Shown one piece after another: positions 34,618-43,454 of a DNA stretch of 64,000 nucleotides (position 1 is its first letter; every line of letters begins with the position of its first letter). Location of the stretch: positions 169,878 through 233,877 of the forward strand of contig NZ_LGRA01000013.1 of assembly GCF_003116095.1 (NCBI RefSeq), given 5' to 3'. Origin of the DNA: Azospirillum sp. TSO35-2. GTDB lineage: Bacteria > Pseudomonadota > Alphaproteobacteria > Azospirillales > Azospirillaceae. The notes below the pieces were generated by a model. It did no database searches. It had not been told where the DNA came from and saw only the letters and a program-made list of their open reading frames with translations. The translations under genes were made by a program, and so were the position numbers.

Positions 34618-36633
34618 TCAGGCCGCCCGCACCGTGGCGATGAAGCCGGTCAGATCGTCGCGCAGCGAACGTGCCAGCCCGTCGAGGTCGCGCGCCGCGT
34701 CCAGCACCTGACCGGCCATGGCGCCGATGTCGTCCGCCGCCGCGGCGACGCCGTCGACCGTGCCGGACACGCTTTCCGCCCCGGCGGCGACCTGCTGGAT
34801 GGTGGCGGCAATGCGGTCGGTCGCCGCCTCCTGCTGCGCCAGCGCGGCGGCGATGCGGGCGGCGATGTCCTCCATGCGCGACACCGTCCCGCGGATCGTG
34901 CCGATGGTGTTGACCGCCGCCAGCGCGGCCTCCTGGATGCCCTGCACCTGTCCGGCGATCCGCTCGGTCGCCCGCGCCGTCTGGTTGGCCAGCGTCTTCA
35001 CCTCGCCGGCGACGACGGCGAAACCCTTGCCAGCCTCCCCGGCGCGGGCCGCCTCGATGGTGGCGTTCAGCGCCAGCAGGTTGGTCTGGCCGGCGATCTC
35101 GTGGATCAGCCCGACCACCTGACCGATCTGGTTCGCCGCCTCGTGCAGGCCGCCGACGGTGCCGCTGGTGCGCTCCACCTCGGCGACCGCCGCGCCGGTG
35201 ACGCGCAGGCTCTTCTCGGTCTGGCGGGTGATGTCGCGGATGGCGGCGCTCAACTCGTCGGCGGCGGTGGCGACCGTCCGCACCCCATCGAGCGACTGGC
35301 GCGACGCGCCCGCCATGGTGAGCGAGCGCTCGCTGTTCTGCCCGGCAAGGTCGGTCATGCGGCGGGCGCTGTCGTGCATGCGTGCGGCCATCGCCGTCAT
35401 GGTGGCCAGCGCCCCGTCGCTGCTGGCGCCGAAATCATGGACCGCGTCCTCCAGCGCACGCTGGCGTTCCTCCGCAAGGTCGCGCTCGCGCTGTTGCTGG
35501 GCGGCGAGCGAGGCGACATCGCCGGTTCCGTCGCCCGTACCGTCGCGAAACCGGCCCGCCGCCTCGCCGGCCCAACCCGGCAGCGCCCCTCCCGCCGCGA
35601 CCAGCCGACCAGCGGCGGCGGCCATGGCGCCGGCCACCCCGTCGCCACGCCGCGCCTCCGCGGTCAGGCGGCGGCGGGTCCACCAGACGGCCAGCCGCAG
35701 CAACGGCGACGCCCCGTCGAGCGGCGCGGCGAAGGCGCGGCGCGCGCTGTCCAGACCGCTGGCGCACAGGCGGCCGAGGTCGGCGATCAGCGCGTCCTCC
35801 ACCGCCTTCAGCCCGTCGATGCGGCGGGTGGCGGCGGCAAACCAGGCGGGGCCGTCCATCCCCTCCAGCGCGCCGGTCAGCCCGCCGGCCCGCACGGCGT
35901 CGCGCATCCGCGCGAACTCCGCCTGATCGGCCAGCAGAGCCCGCAACCGGTCGGCCAGCGCCGGGGCGGCGGTCTCGGCCACCACCTGGAACGAGCGCTC
36001 CTGCGCGGCGATCAGCGCCAGGAAACGGCGGTGCTGCGCGGTGTCGAACCGCCCGGCCGACAGGCCGGCCGCACCGGTGCCCCGCTCCTGCGCCGCCTGC
36101 TCCTTGCCCTGCATCAGGTTGAAGGCGGCGATCAGCGCGCGCGACACCGAAGGATCGGCGGCGACGTCGGTCGCGACCGACACCACCGCCAGCAGCTTGG
36201 CGATCAGGCCGCAGAAGATGGCAAACAGCTCGCGCGCCGGGATCTCCGCCCGGCCGGCACGCCCGCGCGCCGCCGGCAGCGCGTCGAGGTCGGCCAGCGC
36301 CCGCCGGACCGCGCCGAACAGGGCGGCGCCATGCGCCATGCGGTCGAGGCCGTCGATGGCGGCGCGGACAGCCTGCTCATGGTTGCGGCACGCGCCGGTC
36401 TGGGCGTCGAGCGGGCCGGAAAAGCGGCTTCCGGCGGTGCCGAGACGCAGGTTCCACAGGCCACGCTCCTTCTGCAGCTCGTGGATCAGGCCGGCGACGG
36501 CGGACACCAGGCCGCAGACGGCGGCCAACTGCTCCAGGTCGCGCACGCGCCGGAAACGCGTCACCAGGACGAACCGGGCGGCGGCGCGCAGATCGCGCAT
36601 CGAGACACCCCGGGTCGAGACGGTTCCTGTCAT
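34618..36633 (-). CDS. Soluble chemoreceptor with NIT (nitrate/nitrite-sensing) domain
   Basis: A 671-residue methyl-accepting protein. The N-terminal part, about residues 40-290, matches the NIT domain, with [19 protein letters not shown] as its best-known motif. The signalling domain ends the protein, with tip [20 protein letters not shown] and the adaptor region [20 protein letters not shown]. No convincing transmembrane segment or HAMP domain is seen, so it should be cytoplasmic. ATG 36633 follows AAGGGGGGTGAGC. NIT domains are thought to sense nitrate or nitrite, which suits a nitrogen-responsive soil bacterium. Confidence 0.88.
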   Translation of the reverse strand: MTGTVSTRGVSMRDLRAAARFVLVTRFRRVRDLEQLAAVCGLVSAVAGLIHELQKERGLWNLRLGTAGSRFSGPLDAQTGACRNHEQAVRAAIDGLDRMAHGAALFGAVRRALADLDALPAARGRAGRAEIPARELFAIFCGLIAKLLAVVSVATDVAADPSVSRALIAAFNLMQGKEQAAQERGTGAAGLSAGRFDTAQHRRFLALIAAQERSFQVVAETAAPALADRLRALLADQAEFARMRDAVRAGGLTGALEGMDGPAWFAAATRRIDGLKAVEDALIADLGRLCASGLDSARRAFAAPLDGASPLLRLAVWWTRRRLTAEARRGDGVAGAMAAAAGRLVAAGGALPGWAGEAAGRFRDGTGDGTGDVASLAAQQQRERDLAEERQRALEDAVHDFGASSDGALATMTAMAARMHDSARRMTDLAGQNSERSLTMAGASRQSLDGVRTVATAADELSAAIRDITRQTEKSLRVTGAAVAEVERTSGTVGGLHEAANQIGQVVGLIHEIAGQTNLLALNATIEAARAGEAGKGFAVVAGEVKTLANQTARATERIAGQVQGIQEAALAAVNTIGTIRGTVSRMEDIAARIAAALAQQEAATDRIAATIQQVAAGAESVSGTVDGVAAAADDIGAMAGQVLDAARDLDGLARSLRDDLTGFIATVRAA

Positions 36634-36979
36634 GCTCACCCCCCTTGCCAATGCCATTGCCGGCCCCGCCACGGCGATCGGTCGCGGGACCCCAGCCGAA
36701 AGGGCCGATCCTTTGGCCCCGCCCGCCTTTCGATCTTGCGACGCAAAATGCGGGCCGTTCGGCTTGCCACGCCGCGGAAGGGGACCAAAAGGAGGAATTG
36801 ACCTGCAACTGTTCAACCCTTGGGCTGACTGGCGCAACGATGTGCAGATCGGGGCGCCGCCCTGCCGCAAAGGGGTATGCCGATGGCGGAGCGGCCGCGG
36901 CGCCCCACTTGACGCTGGACAGGCTCCCGACCGCGGCGAGCCGGCAGAGGCACAACCACCAAGAGGGGAGACACCGGAC
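36634..36979. other. Divergent intergenic region NIT chemoreceptor / osmC
   Basis: 346 bases. It contains the chemoreceptor ribosome site at the left and AAGGAGGAATTGACC at about 36789-36803. That sequence looks like a ribosome site but leads to no good gene. No operator or terminator was identified. Confidence 0.4.
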
Positions 36980-37405
36980 ATGGCGATGCGGCAATCGGAC
37001 GCCGAATGGCGCGGCGACCTGAAATCGGGCAGCGGCACCATGCGGCTGGGCAGCGGCGCCTTCGAAGGCGCCTATTCGTTCCCGTCGCGCTTCGAGAACG
37101 GCAGCGGCACCAACCCGGAGGAGCTGATCGCGGCGGCGCACGCCGGCTGCTTCTCCATGGCGCTGTCGGCCGGGCTGAGTCAGGCCGGCCACCCGCCGAC
37201 CCGCGTGCACACCACCGCCAAGGTGCATCTGGAGAAGGCGGGCGCCGGCTTCGCCATCAGCCGGATCGAGCTGGCCTGCGAGGCCGAGGTCCCCGGCATC
37301 GACGACGCCGCCTTCCAGGAGCAGGCGAACACTGCCAAGGCCAATTGCCCGGTCTCGAAGGCGCTGGCCGGCACGCAGATCAGCCTGACCGCCACGCTGC
37401 TGTGA
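36980..37405 (+). CDS. OsmC-family peroxiredoxin
   Basis: Thiol-dependent organic-hydroperoxide reductase of 141 residues. The two redox cysteines are in [15 protein letters not shown] and [13 protein letters not shown], the standard OsmC spacing. It opens with [20 protein letters not shown], and [14 protein letters not shown] is diagnostic of the OsmC branch rather than Ohr. GAGGGGAGACACC precedes ATG 36980. It is probably monocistronic and stress-induced; the regulator is not visible nearby. Confidence 0.94.
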   Translation: MAMRQSDAEWRGDLKSGSGTMRLGSGAFEGAYSFPSRFENGSGTNPEELIAAAHAGCFSMALSAGLSQAGHPPTRVHTTAKVHLEKAGAGFAISRIELACEAEVPGIDDAAFQEQANTAKANCPVSKALAGTQISLTATLL

Positions 37406-37522
37406 GCGCGGCGTTTCCCTTATAGGTCAGACCAATGCTAGGGTGCGCGGCCCGGGGCCGGGCGGCGCACCCCTCCGCCACGCCCCTGGAGCTTGGAATC
37501 GACGGGGGCGGAGAGTGGCGGC

Positions 37523-38359
37523 ATGACGGCGGCCAACAGCTTTGTAGACGAGGGTTTCGTCGAGGTGGAGGACGCCCGGCTGGAGTTCCGGCGCATTCCG
37601 GCCCGGCGCAGCGGCGCGCCGACGCTGGTGTTCCTGCATGAAGGGCTGGGCTGCGTCGCCATCTGGAAGGATTTCCCCGACCGCCTGGCCGCGGCGACCG
37701 GCTGCGCCGCTGTGGTCTATTCGCGGCGGGGCTATGGCCGCTCCACCCCCTGTCCGCTGCCGCGCCCGCTGCACTACCACCGCGACGAGGCCGACGGCGT
37801 GCTGCCGCCGCTGCTGGAGCGGCTGGGGGTGAGCGGCGATCTGGTGCTGGTCGGGCACAGCGACGGCGCGACCATCGCGCTGCTGGCGGCGGCCGGGACG
37901 CTCGGCCCCCGCATCCGCCTCGCCATCGTCGAGGCGCCCCACGTCTTCGTCGAGGACGTGACCATCGCCGGGATCGAGGCCGCCTGCGCCGCCTACCGCG
38001 ACGGTGCGCTACGCCGCGGGCTGGAGCGGCTGCACGGCGCCAACACCGACACCGCCTTCCGCGGCTGGAGCGAGACGTGGCTGGCGCCGCATTTCCGGTC
38101 GTGGAACGTGGAGGACCGCCTGCCCGCCATCGGCGCGCCGCTGCTGGTCATCCAGGGCGTGCACGACGAATACGCCACCGCCGCCCAGTACGACGCCATC
38201 GCCGCCGGATCCGGCGGGCCGGTGAGCGTGCTGGTGCTCGACGAGTGCGGGCACACCCCCCACCGCGACCAGCCGGACCGGGTGCTGGCGGCGATGGCGG
38301 AGGCGATTGATCGGCTGGACGGGCCGACGGATGCACCCTTCGGCCGAAGGGCAGATTGA
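37523..38359 (+). CDS. Alpha/beta hydrolase
   Basis: A 278-residue alpha/beta-fold hydrolase. The oxyanion region is in LVFLHEGLGCVAIWKDFP, the nucleophile elbow is VLVGHSDGATIALL with the nucleophilic Ser, the acid is in VIQGVHDEYAT, and the catalytic His is in LDECGHTPHRDQPDRV. YSRRGYGRS is typical of the fold. A TTG at 37493 is in frame, but ATG 37523 follows GGAGAGTGGCGGC. Substrate unknown; the best general match is to esterase/lactonase-like members. Confidence 0.9.
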   Translation: MTAANSFVDEGFVEVEDARLEFRRIPARRSGAPTLVFLHEGLGCVAIWKDFPDRLAAATGCAAVVYSRRGYGRSTPCPLPRPLHYHRDEADGVLPPLLERLGVSGDLVLVGHSDGATIALLAAAGTLGPRIRLAIVEAPHVFVEDVTIAGIEAACAAYRDGALRRGLERLHGANTDTAFRGWSETWLAPHFRSWNVEDRLPAIGAPLLVIQGVHDEYATAAQYDAIAAGSGGPVSVLVLDECGHTPHRDQPDRVLAAMAEAIDRLDGPTDAPFGRRAD

Positions 38360-38442
38360 CCTTACGGCATCCCCCCACCCATAGTGCCGCGTTCTGCGTG
38401 CGGAAGCCCGTCTTCCGGCCGCACCCCATTGAACGACGGACG

Positions 38443-39633
38443 ATGCTGGCCGCCAGTCTCCGCCTTCCCCTGCTGCTTGCCCTGCTGCTCCACCTCGCGT
38501 GGGCAGGAAGCACCCTGGCGGCCGCGCCGGAGCCGGTGATCCTGGCGCTGGATGGGGAGTTCGGGCTGACCAACAGCACGTCGGCGGAAGCGATCGAGCG
38601 CGGCATCCGGACCGCCATCGACCAGATCAACCGGTCGGGCGGCGTGCTGGGCGGGCGGCCGCTGACCCTGATCACCCGGGAACACCGGTCGATCTCCGCC
38701 CGCGGCATCAAGAACATCCGGGAACTCGCCACGATCCCCGGCCTCGTCGCCGTGTTCGGCGGGCGCTTCAGCCCGGTGGTGATCGAGGAGCTGCCCGTCC
38801 TCGAGCAGACCCGCACCCTGTTCCTGGCGCCCTGGTCGTCGGCGGACGCCATCGTCGACAACGGGATGACGCCCAACTACATCTTCCGCCTGTCGTTGCG
38901 CGACAGCTTGGCGATGCCGTTCCTGCTGCGGCGCGCCGCCGACCGCGGCCTGACGCGGGTCGGCCTGCTGCTGACCAACACCGCCTGGGGCCGCTCCAAC
39001 CTCGACGCCGCCAACCGCCACTTCGAACGGCACCGGGTGCCGGAGTCGGTCGGGACCGTCTGGTACAACTGGCGCGACCGCTCGCTGATCGACAAGTACG
39101 AGACGCTGGCCGCCGCCGGCGCCCAGGCGATCGTGCTGGTCGCCAACGACGACGAGGCCGCGGTGCTGGTGCGCGAGGTCGCCGCCCTGCCGCCCGAACG
39201 GCGGCTGCCGATCCTCAGCCACTGGGGCGTCACCGGCGGCAATTTCGTGGCGGAGGCGGGGCCGGCGCTGCAGCAGGTCGACTTCACCGTCATCCAGACC
39301 GTCAGCCCGCTGCGCATCCCGCCCGACCGTCTCGCCCCCGTTCTGGAAACCGCCGGGCGGCTGTTCGGCATCCACCGGCCGGAGGACATCGTGTCGCCGG
39401 CCGGCTTCCTCCAGGCCTACGACCTGACGCGCATCCTGGCGCTCGCCATCAATCGTGCCGGCACCACCGACCGCGCCGCCGTCCGCGACGCGCTGGAGCA
39501 GGTCGGCCCATACCACGGGGTCGTCAAGGATTTCGACCGCCCCTTCACCCCGGACCGGCACGACGCGCTGGGACCGGACGATCTGCTGATGGCCCGATTC
39601 CGCCCGGACGGTGTCCTGGCGCCGGTCGATTGA
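38443..39633 (+). CDS. LivK/Peripla_BP_6-type periplasmic binding protein
   Basis: A 396-residue binding protein with a clear signal peptide (LRLPLLLALLLHLAWAGSTLAAA). The fold matches branched-chain amino-acid/urea binding proteins: LALDGEFGLTNSTSAEAIERG, INRSGGVLGGRPLTLI, VAVFGGRFSPVVIEELPV and NYIFRLSLRDSLAM. No permease or ATPase is adjacent. Instead a hybrid histidine kinase begins 10 bases downstream, so the protein probably presents ligand to that sensor (inference from synteny). The ligand is unknown. Confidence 0.9.
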   Translation: MLAASLRLPLLLALLLHLAWAGSTLAAAPEPVILALDGEFGLTNSTSAEAIERGIRTAIDQINRSGGVLGGRPLTLITREHRSISARGIKNIRELATIPGLVAVFGGRFSPVVIEELPVLEQTRTLFLAPWSSADAIVDNGMTPNYIFRLSLRDSLAMPFLLRRAADRGLTRVGLLLTNTAWGRSNLDAANRHFERHRVPESVGTVWYNWRDRSLIDKYETLAAAGAQAIVLVANDDEAAVLVREVAALPPERRLPILSHWGVTGGNFVAEAGPALQQVDFTVIQTVSPLRIPPDRLAPVLETAGRLFGIHRPEDIVSPAGFLQAYDLTRILALAINRAGTTDRAAVRDALEQVGPYHGVVKDFDRPFTPDRHDALGPDDLLMARFRPDGVLAPVD

Positions 39634-39643
39634 GGAAGCGCGG

Positions 39644-42019
39644 ATGTCCGGTGACGATCCCCACAGCACCCTGCATTCCGGCCCATACCCCGGTCCGGTC
39701 CCCGGCCCGCGGCACCGCGGCCCCCCGCGGCGGCTGACCTCCGGCCGGCTGGCGCGGCGCTTCGCGATGGTCTCGCTGATGCTGGGGGTTGTGCTGGCGG
39801 TGATGATCGGCGCCAGCCTCTATCTGGTGTCGAGCCGCCACCTGATGCGCCAGCACCACGCCAACGTCGAGGCGAACGCCAGCCTCGCCGCCCGCCAGAC
39901 CGAGGGGCTGCTCGGCACGCTGGCGAGCACGGTGCGCGAGTTGGCCGACAACAGCGTGCTGGCCACCGCGCTGGTCGATTCCGCGGGCAAGGAAACCTAC
40001 CTGTTGCCGTTCCTGCGCAGCTTCAACCACATCGCCAGCGTGCCGGTGGCGATGATCCTGACCGATTTCGAAGGCAGCCCGATCGCCGACAACGGGCGCC
40101 ACTCCGGCGCGCTGGCCATCACGCCGGGCGACATGGCGTGGCTGCGCACCGTCATCGCCACCGGCAAGCCCGCCGCCATCGTGGTCGAGCAGGGCGGCAC
40201 CGCCTATCTGCTGGCGGCGGAGATGCTGATCTACTCCCGCACCGCGTCGCCGGAGGGGGCGCTGCTCTACAAGGTGCCGCTCGACGCGCTGGTCCCCCAT
40301 CCGGAGGCCGACCTGATCTACGCCGGGCAACCGCCGATCCCGGTGCCCAGCGACCGGATGGTGGTGACCGTCCCGCTGACGGTGCCCTACCGGCTGTCGA
40401 CGCTGGGGCTGATGCTGCGGCTGGAGGCGCCGGCGGCGCCGACCGCCGCCTTCCTGTCCTGGATGCTGCCGGCCTATGGGCTGGTGACGATCGCCGCGCT
40501 GCTGGCGATCTATCTTGGCAGCCGCGCCGTCGGCAACCACATGACCCGCTCGCTGCGCGATCTGGAACGGCTGGCCGGCTCCATCGCCACCAACGGCTTC
40601 ACCGGGCAGCGGGCCACCGTGCGCGGCGACGACGAGGTGTCGGCGCTGGCCCGCGGCTTCAACGCCATGCTGGACCACATCGCGGCGATCCAGCGCGAGC
40701 GCGAGATGCGCGCGGCGGAAGAGATCACCATCCAGCGCACGCTGGCCGAACGGGCCGAGCAGGCGCGCGCCGAGGCCGAAAGCGCCCGCAACGAGGCGGA
40801 ACGCTCGCGCCAGGAGGCCATCATGGCGCTGATGGTGGCGGAGCGCGCCAACGCCGCCAAGACCCATTTCCTGGCGGCGGCCAGCCACGACCTGCGCCAG
40901 CCGGTGCAGTCGCTGGTGCTGCTGACCTCGGCGCTGGCAATCCGGCTGGGCGACCATCCGGCGGCGTCGCTGGTCGGCAGCATCGAGGCGTCGATGGACG
41001 CGCTGTGCCGGCTGCTCGACGCCATCCTCGACGTCTCCAAACTGGACGCCGGCACCGTCTCGCCCACCGTGCAGACGGTGTCGCTGGGCGCCATCTTCGA
41101 ACGGCTGGAGGGTGAATACCGGTTGCGCGCCGCGGAGAAGGGCATCGCCTTCCGCAGCGTGCCCAACAGCCTGACGCTGTGCGCCGACCCGGCGCTGCTG
41201 GAGCGGATCATCCGCAATCTGGTCGAGAACGCGCTGCGCTACACCGACCATGGCCGCATCCTGCTGGGCTGCCGCCGCAGCGCCAAGGGCCTGCGCATCC
41301 AAGTCTACGACACCGGCATCGGCATCCCGCAGGAGCATCTGGAGCGCATCTTCCACGAGTTCTACCAGGTTTCCAACCCGACCCGCGACCGCGGCAAGGG
41401 GCTGGGGCTGGGGCTTGCCATCGTCGACCGGCTGGCGCGGCTGCTGGGCTACCGGGTGCATGTGGCGTCCTGGCCGGGCAAGGGCTCCTGCTTCACGCTG
41501 GAGATCAGCGATCCGGCCTTGCCCAGCACGGCGGGGCCGGCGGCGGACGAAACGGCGGAACTGCCGCCGGATCCCGGCCGGGGCATGGCGCTGGTGATCG
41601 ACGACGATCCGCTGGTGCGCGAGGGGCTGACCCTGCTGATCGAGGATTTCGGCTGGCGCGCGATCGCCGCCGACAGCGCCGCCGACGCCCTGCGCCTGCT
41701 GGGCGAGTCGTCCCCCTCCCCCGATCTGGTGATCGCCGATTACCGGCTGGAGGCGGGCGCCACCGGCCTGGAGGCGATCCGCGCCGTCGAAGCGCTGCTG
41801 AAGGAACGGGGGCGCCCGCAGCCGCTCTGCGTCGTGCTGACCGGCGACACCGCCCCCCAACGCATCGCCGACGCCGAGGCCAGCGGCTACCGCATCCTGC
41901 ACAAGCCGATCGCCGCCAAGGAGGTCGCGCAGTTGCTGAGCCAATCCGGGCGAGCGAAGAAACCGGCGTCCCGCAGCCCCGCCCCCCGCAATCACGGATC
42001 GGCCGCGCTACGCGGCTGA
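39644..42019 (+). CDS. Hybrid sensor histidine kinase / response regulator
   Basis: A 791-residue membrane kinase. Hydrophobic segments near 43-65 and about 265-290 flank a periplasmic sensor. A HAMP-like region (LERLAGSIATNGFTGQ) follows, then a charged coiled coil rich in AERAEQARAEAESARNEAER. The HisKA motif is THFLAAASHDLRQPVQSLVL and the ATPase boxes are VENALRYTDHGRI and GKGLGLGLAIVDRLARLLG. A C-terminal receiver has MALVIDDDPLVREG, phospho-acceptor Asp in VIADYRLEAG and Lys in LHKPIAAKE. TGAGGAAGC precedes the start. It pairs with the upstream binding protein; the output regulator is not in the window. Confidence 0.94.
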   Translation: MSGDDPHSTLHSGPYPGPVPGPRHRGPPRRLTSGRLARRFAMVSLMLGVVLAVMIGASLYLVSSRHLMRQHHANVEANASLAARQTEGLLGTLASTVRELADNSVLATALVDSAGKETYLLPFLRSFNHIASVPVAMILTDFEGSPIADNGRHSGALAITPGDMAWLRTVIATGKPAAIVVEQGGTAYLLAAEMLIYSRTASPEGALLYKVPLDALVPHPEADLIYAGQPPIPVPSDRMVVTVPLTVPYRLSTLGLMLRLEAPAAPTAAFLSWMLPAYGLVTIAALLAIYLGSRAVGNHMTRSLRDLERLAGSIATNGFTGQRATVRGDDEVSALARGFNAMLDHIAAIQREREMRAAEEITIQRTLAERAEQARAEAESARNEAERSRQEAIMALMVAERANAAKTHFLAAASHDLRQPVQSLVLLTSALAIRLGDHPAASLVGSIEASMDALCRLLDAILDVSKLDAGTVSPTVQTVSLGAIFERLEGEYRLRAAEKGIAFRSVPNSLTLCADPALLERIIRNLVENALRYTDHGRILLGCRRSAKGLRIQVYDTGIGIPQEHLERIFHEFYQVSNPTRDRGKGLGLGLAIVDRLARLLGYRVHVASWPGKGSCFTLEISDPALPSTAGPAADETAELPPDPGRGMALVIDDDPLVREGLTLLIEDFGWRAIAADSAADALRLLGESSPSPDLVIADYRLEAGATGLEAIRAVEALLKERGRPQPLCVVLTGDTAPQRIADAEASGYRILHKPIAAKEVAQLLSQSGRAKKPASRSPAPRNHGSAALRG

Positions 42020-42094
42020 GGACGGGCGGCCGACGGGGCGGAGCCGGCGTCACCAGCCCGTGCCCCGTTGCGTCTTCAACTCCCCTGCGTCTGT

Positions 42095-42385
42095 TCAATC
42101 ACGGTTGATGTGGCCACCGTTGATGTGGCCACCATCGACTTGACCACCGTCGACTTGGCCGGCCGCATCGACCTGCATGGCCAGCCGTTCGATGAACTGC
42201 GCCGCCAGTTCCTGGTGGTGGCGCACCGGTCCCGGCGTCTCCTGCCGCAAATGGGCCGCCGCGGCGTCCTCCAGCGCCCCGCGGGCCTCCTCCGCCGTGA
42301 GCAGGCCCTTTTCAACCATGGCAATCACCAGCGATTCACAAATCGAGAGAGCGGCCAAACCCGCCGCTCCATCCTCCGATGTCAT
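42095..42385 (-). CDS. Hypothetical 96-residue protein with C-terminal GG repeats
   Basis: Begins MTSEDGAAGLAALSICESLV, then a helical middle with IAMVEKGLLTAEEARGALED, an arrangement seen in uncharacterised alphaproteobacterial proteins. The C-terminus is a four-fold repeat, QVDGG twice then HINGG and HIN, coded by a 15-base tandem repeat. GCGGGGGACGTG precedes ATG 42385. It converges with the hybrid kinase gene. Function unknown. Confidence 0.65.
   Translation of the reverse strand: MTSEDGAAGLAALSICESLVIAMVEKGLLTAEEARGALEDAAAAHLRQETPGPVRHHQELAAQFIERLAMQVDAAGQVDGGQVDGGHINGGHINRD
42102..42158. repeat. 15-base tandem repeat in the 3' end of a small gene
   Basis: About four units of 15 bases: GTTGATGTGGCCACC twice, then ATCGACTTGACCACC and GTCGACTTGGCC. 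They encode the (QVDGG)2(HINGG)2 tail of the minus-strand gene. Whole-codon units mean expansion or loss would keep the frame. Confidence 0.8.
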
Positions 42386-42632
42386 CACGTCCCCCGCATG
42401 TCGGGTTTCAAGGTCGTTTCGGGTTCCCACCGGCATTGCCCGAAGACATAGGAACAACAGCCGGGTCCTGGGGCCGTCGCACGGTGTTCGAGAAAAATCT
42501 TAGTCCCCTTAACCTATGTTGTAGCCGCCTTCGTCGAAAGCCTTAATCGTGCGAGACCGCTCGGAACAGGGTTAGCAGCGAGTCCGTTCCTTAGGCACTG
42601 AATATTAGGACAAAGAAGGCAAAGAGACGATC

Positions 42633-43454
42633 ATGACTCGCGCCCCGGCGAGCCGAGTGCCGGAACCCACTCCATTGTGGCTCAAATTGAGCAGCTACCT
42701 CGTCCTGTCGGATGAGGAAAAGATGTACCTCACCGATCTGGAGAACACGACCTCCAGGCAACCGCCGCGCACCGACCTCCTCCAACAGGGCGAACGGTAT
42801 CGCGACGTCCGGATCATGCGGGACGGCTGGGCGATCCGTCACAAGGCCTTGCCGGACGGGCGCCGGCAGGTCGTGAACTTTGTTCTGCCCGGCGACATCA
42901 TTGGCATGTACTGCACGCTGTTCGAATCGGCCGACCACAGCGTCACCACGCTGACGGCGGTCGAGGTGGCGAGCTTCCCGCCGGAACGGCTCGGCGAGCT
43001 GTTCCGCTCCTTCCCGCGGCTGGCGGCGGCGCTCGCCTGGTCCGGCGCGCGGGAGGAGGCGATCCTCGCCGAACGGCTGCTCAGCCTGGGCCGGCGCACC
43101 GCGCTGGAACGCACCGCCCACCTGATCGTCGAGCTGCTGCGGCGGCTCAGCGTCGTCAACATGGCCACCGACGGCCATTTCGTGCTGCCGGTCACCCAGG
43201 AGATCCTGGCCGACGCGCTCGGGCTCAGCATCGTCCACATCAACCGCACCTTGCGGCGGCTGCGCGACAGCGGGCTGATCGACCTGAACGGCCAGCGGAT
43301 CACCGTCAACGACGTTCGCCAGCTCGCCTCGGTCGGCCAGTTCGACGAGTTGTACCTGCACCTGATCCACGCGCCGCGGCGTCTGGAGCGCGCCTTTTCC
43401 GACGTCCGGCCCCGGCACGCGCCGCATGACGACGCCGAAAGACCGAAGGCGTGA
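42633..43454 (+). CDS. Crp/Fnr-type transcriptional regulator
   Basis: A 273-residue regulator. A cupin-like cyclic-nucleotide-binding fold contains LPDGRRQVVNFVLPGDIIGMYCTLF. Its cassette lacks the Glu and Arg-Ser/Thr contacts for cAMP, unlike the protein at 27648. The C-terminal HTH is VTQEILADALGLSIVHINRTLRRLRDSG, in which the SRE-type recognition triplet is replaced. N-terminal Fe-S cysteines are absent. Its stop overlaps the start of the HWE-type kinase gene (GTGA), so the two are co-translated. Signal and targets are unknown. Confidence 0.88.
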   Translation: MTRAPASRVPEPTPLWLKLSSYLVLSDEEKMYLTDLENTTSRQPPRTDLLQQGERYRDVRIMRDGWAIRHKALPDGRRQVVNFVLPGDIIGMYCTLFESADHSVTTLTAVEVASFPPERLGELFRSFPRLAAALAWSGAREEAILAERLLSLGRRTALERTAHLIVELLRRLSVVNMATDGHFVLPVTQEILADALGLSIVHINRTLRRLRDSGLIDLNGQRITVNDVRQLASVGQFDELYLHLIHAPRRLERAFSDVRPRHAPHDDAERPKA

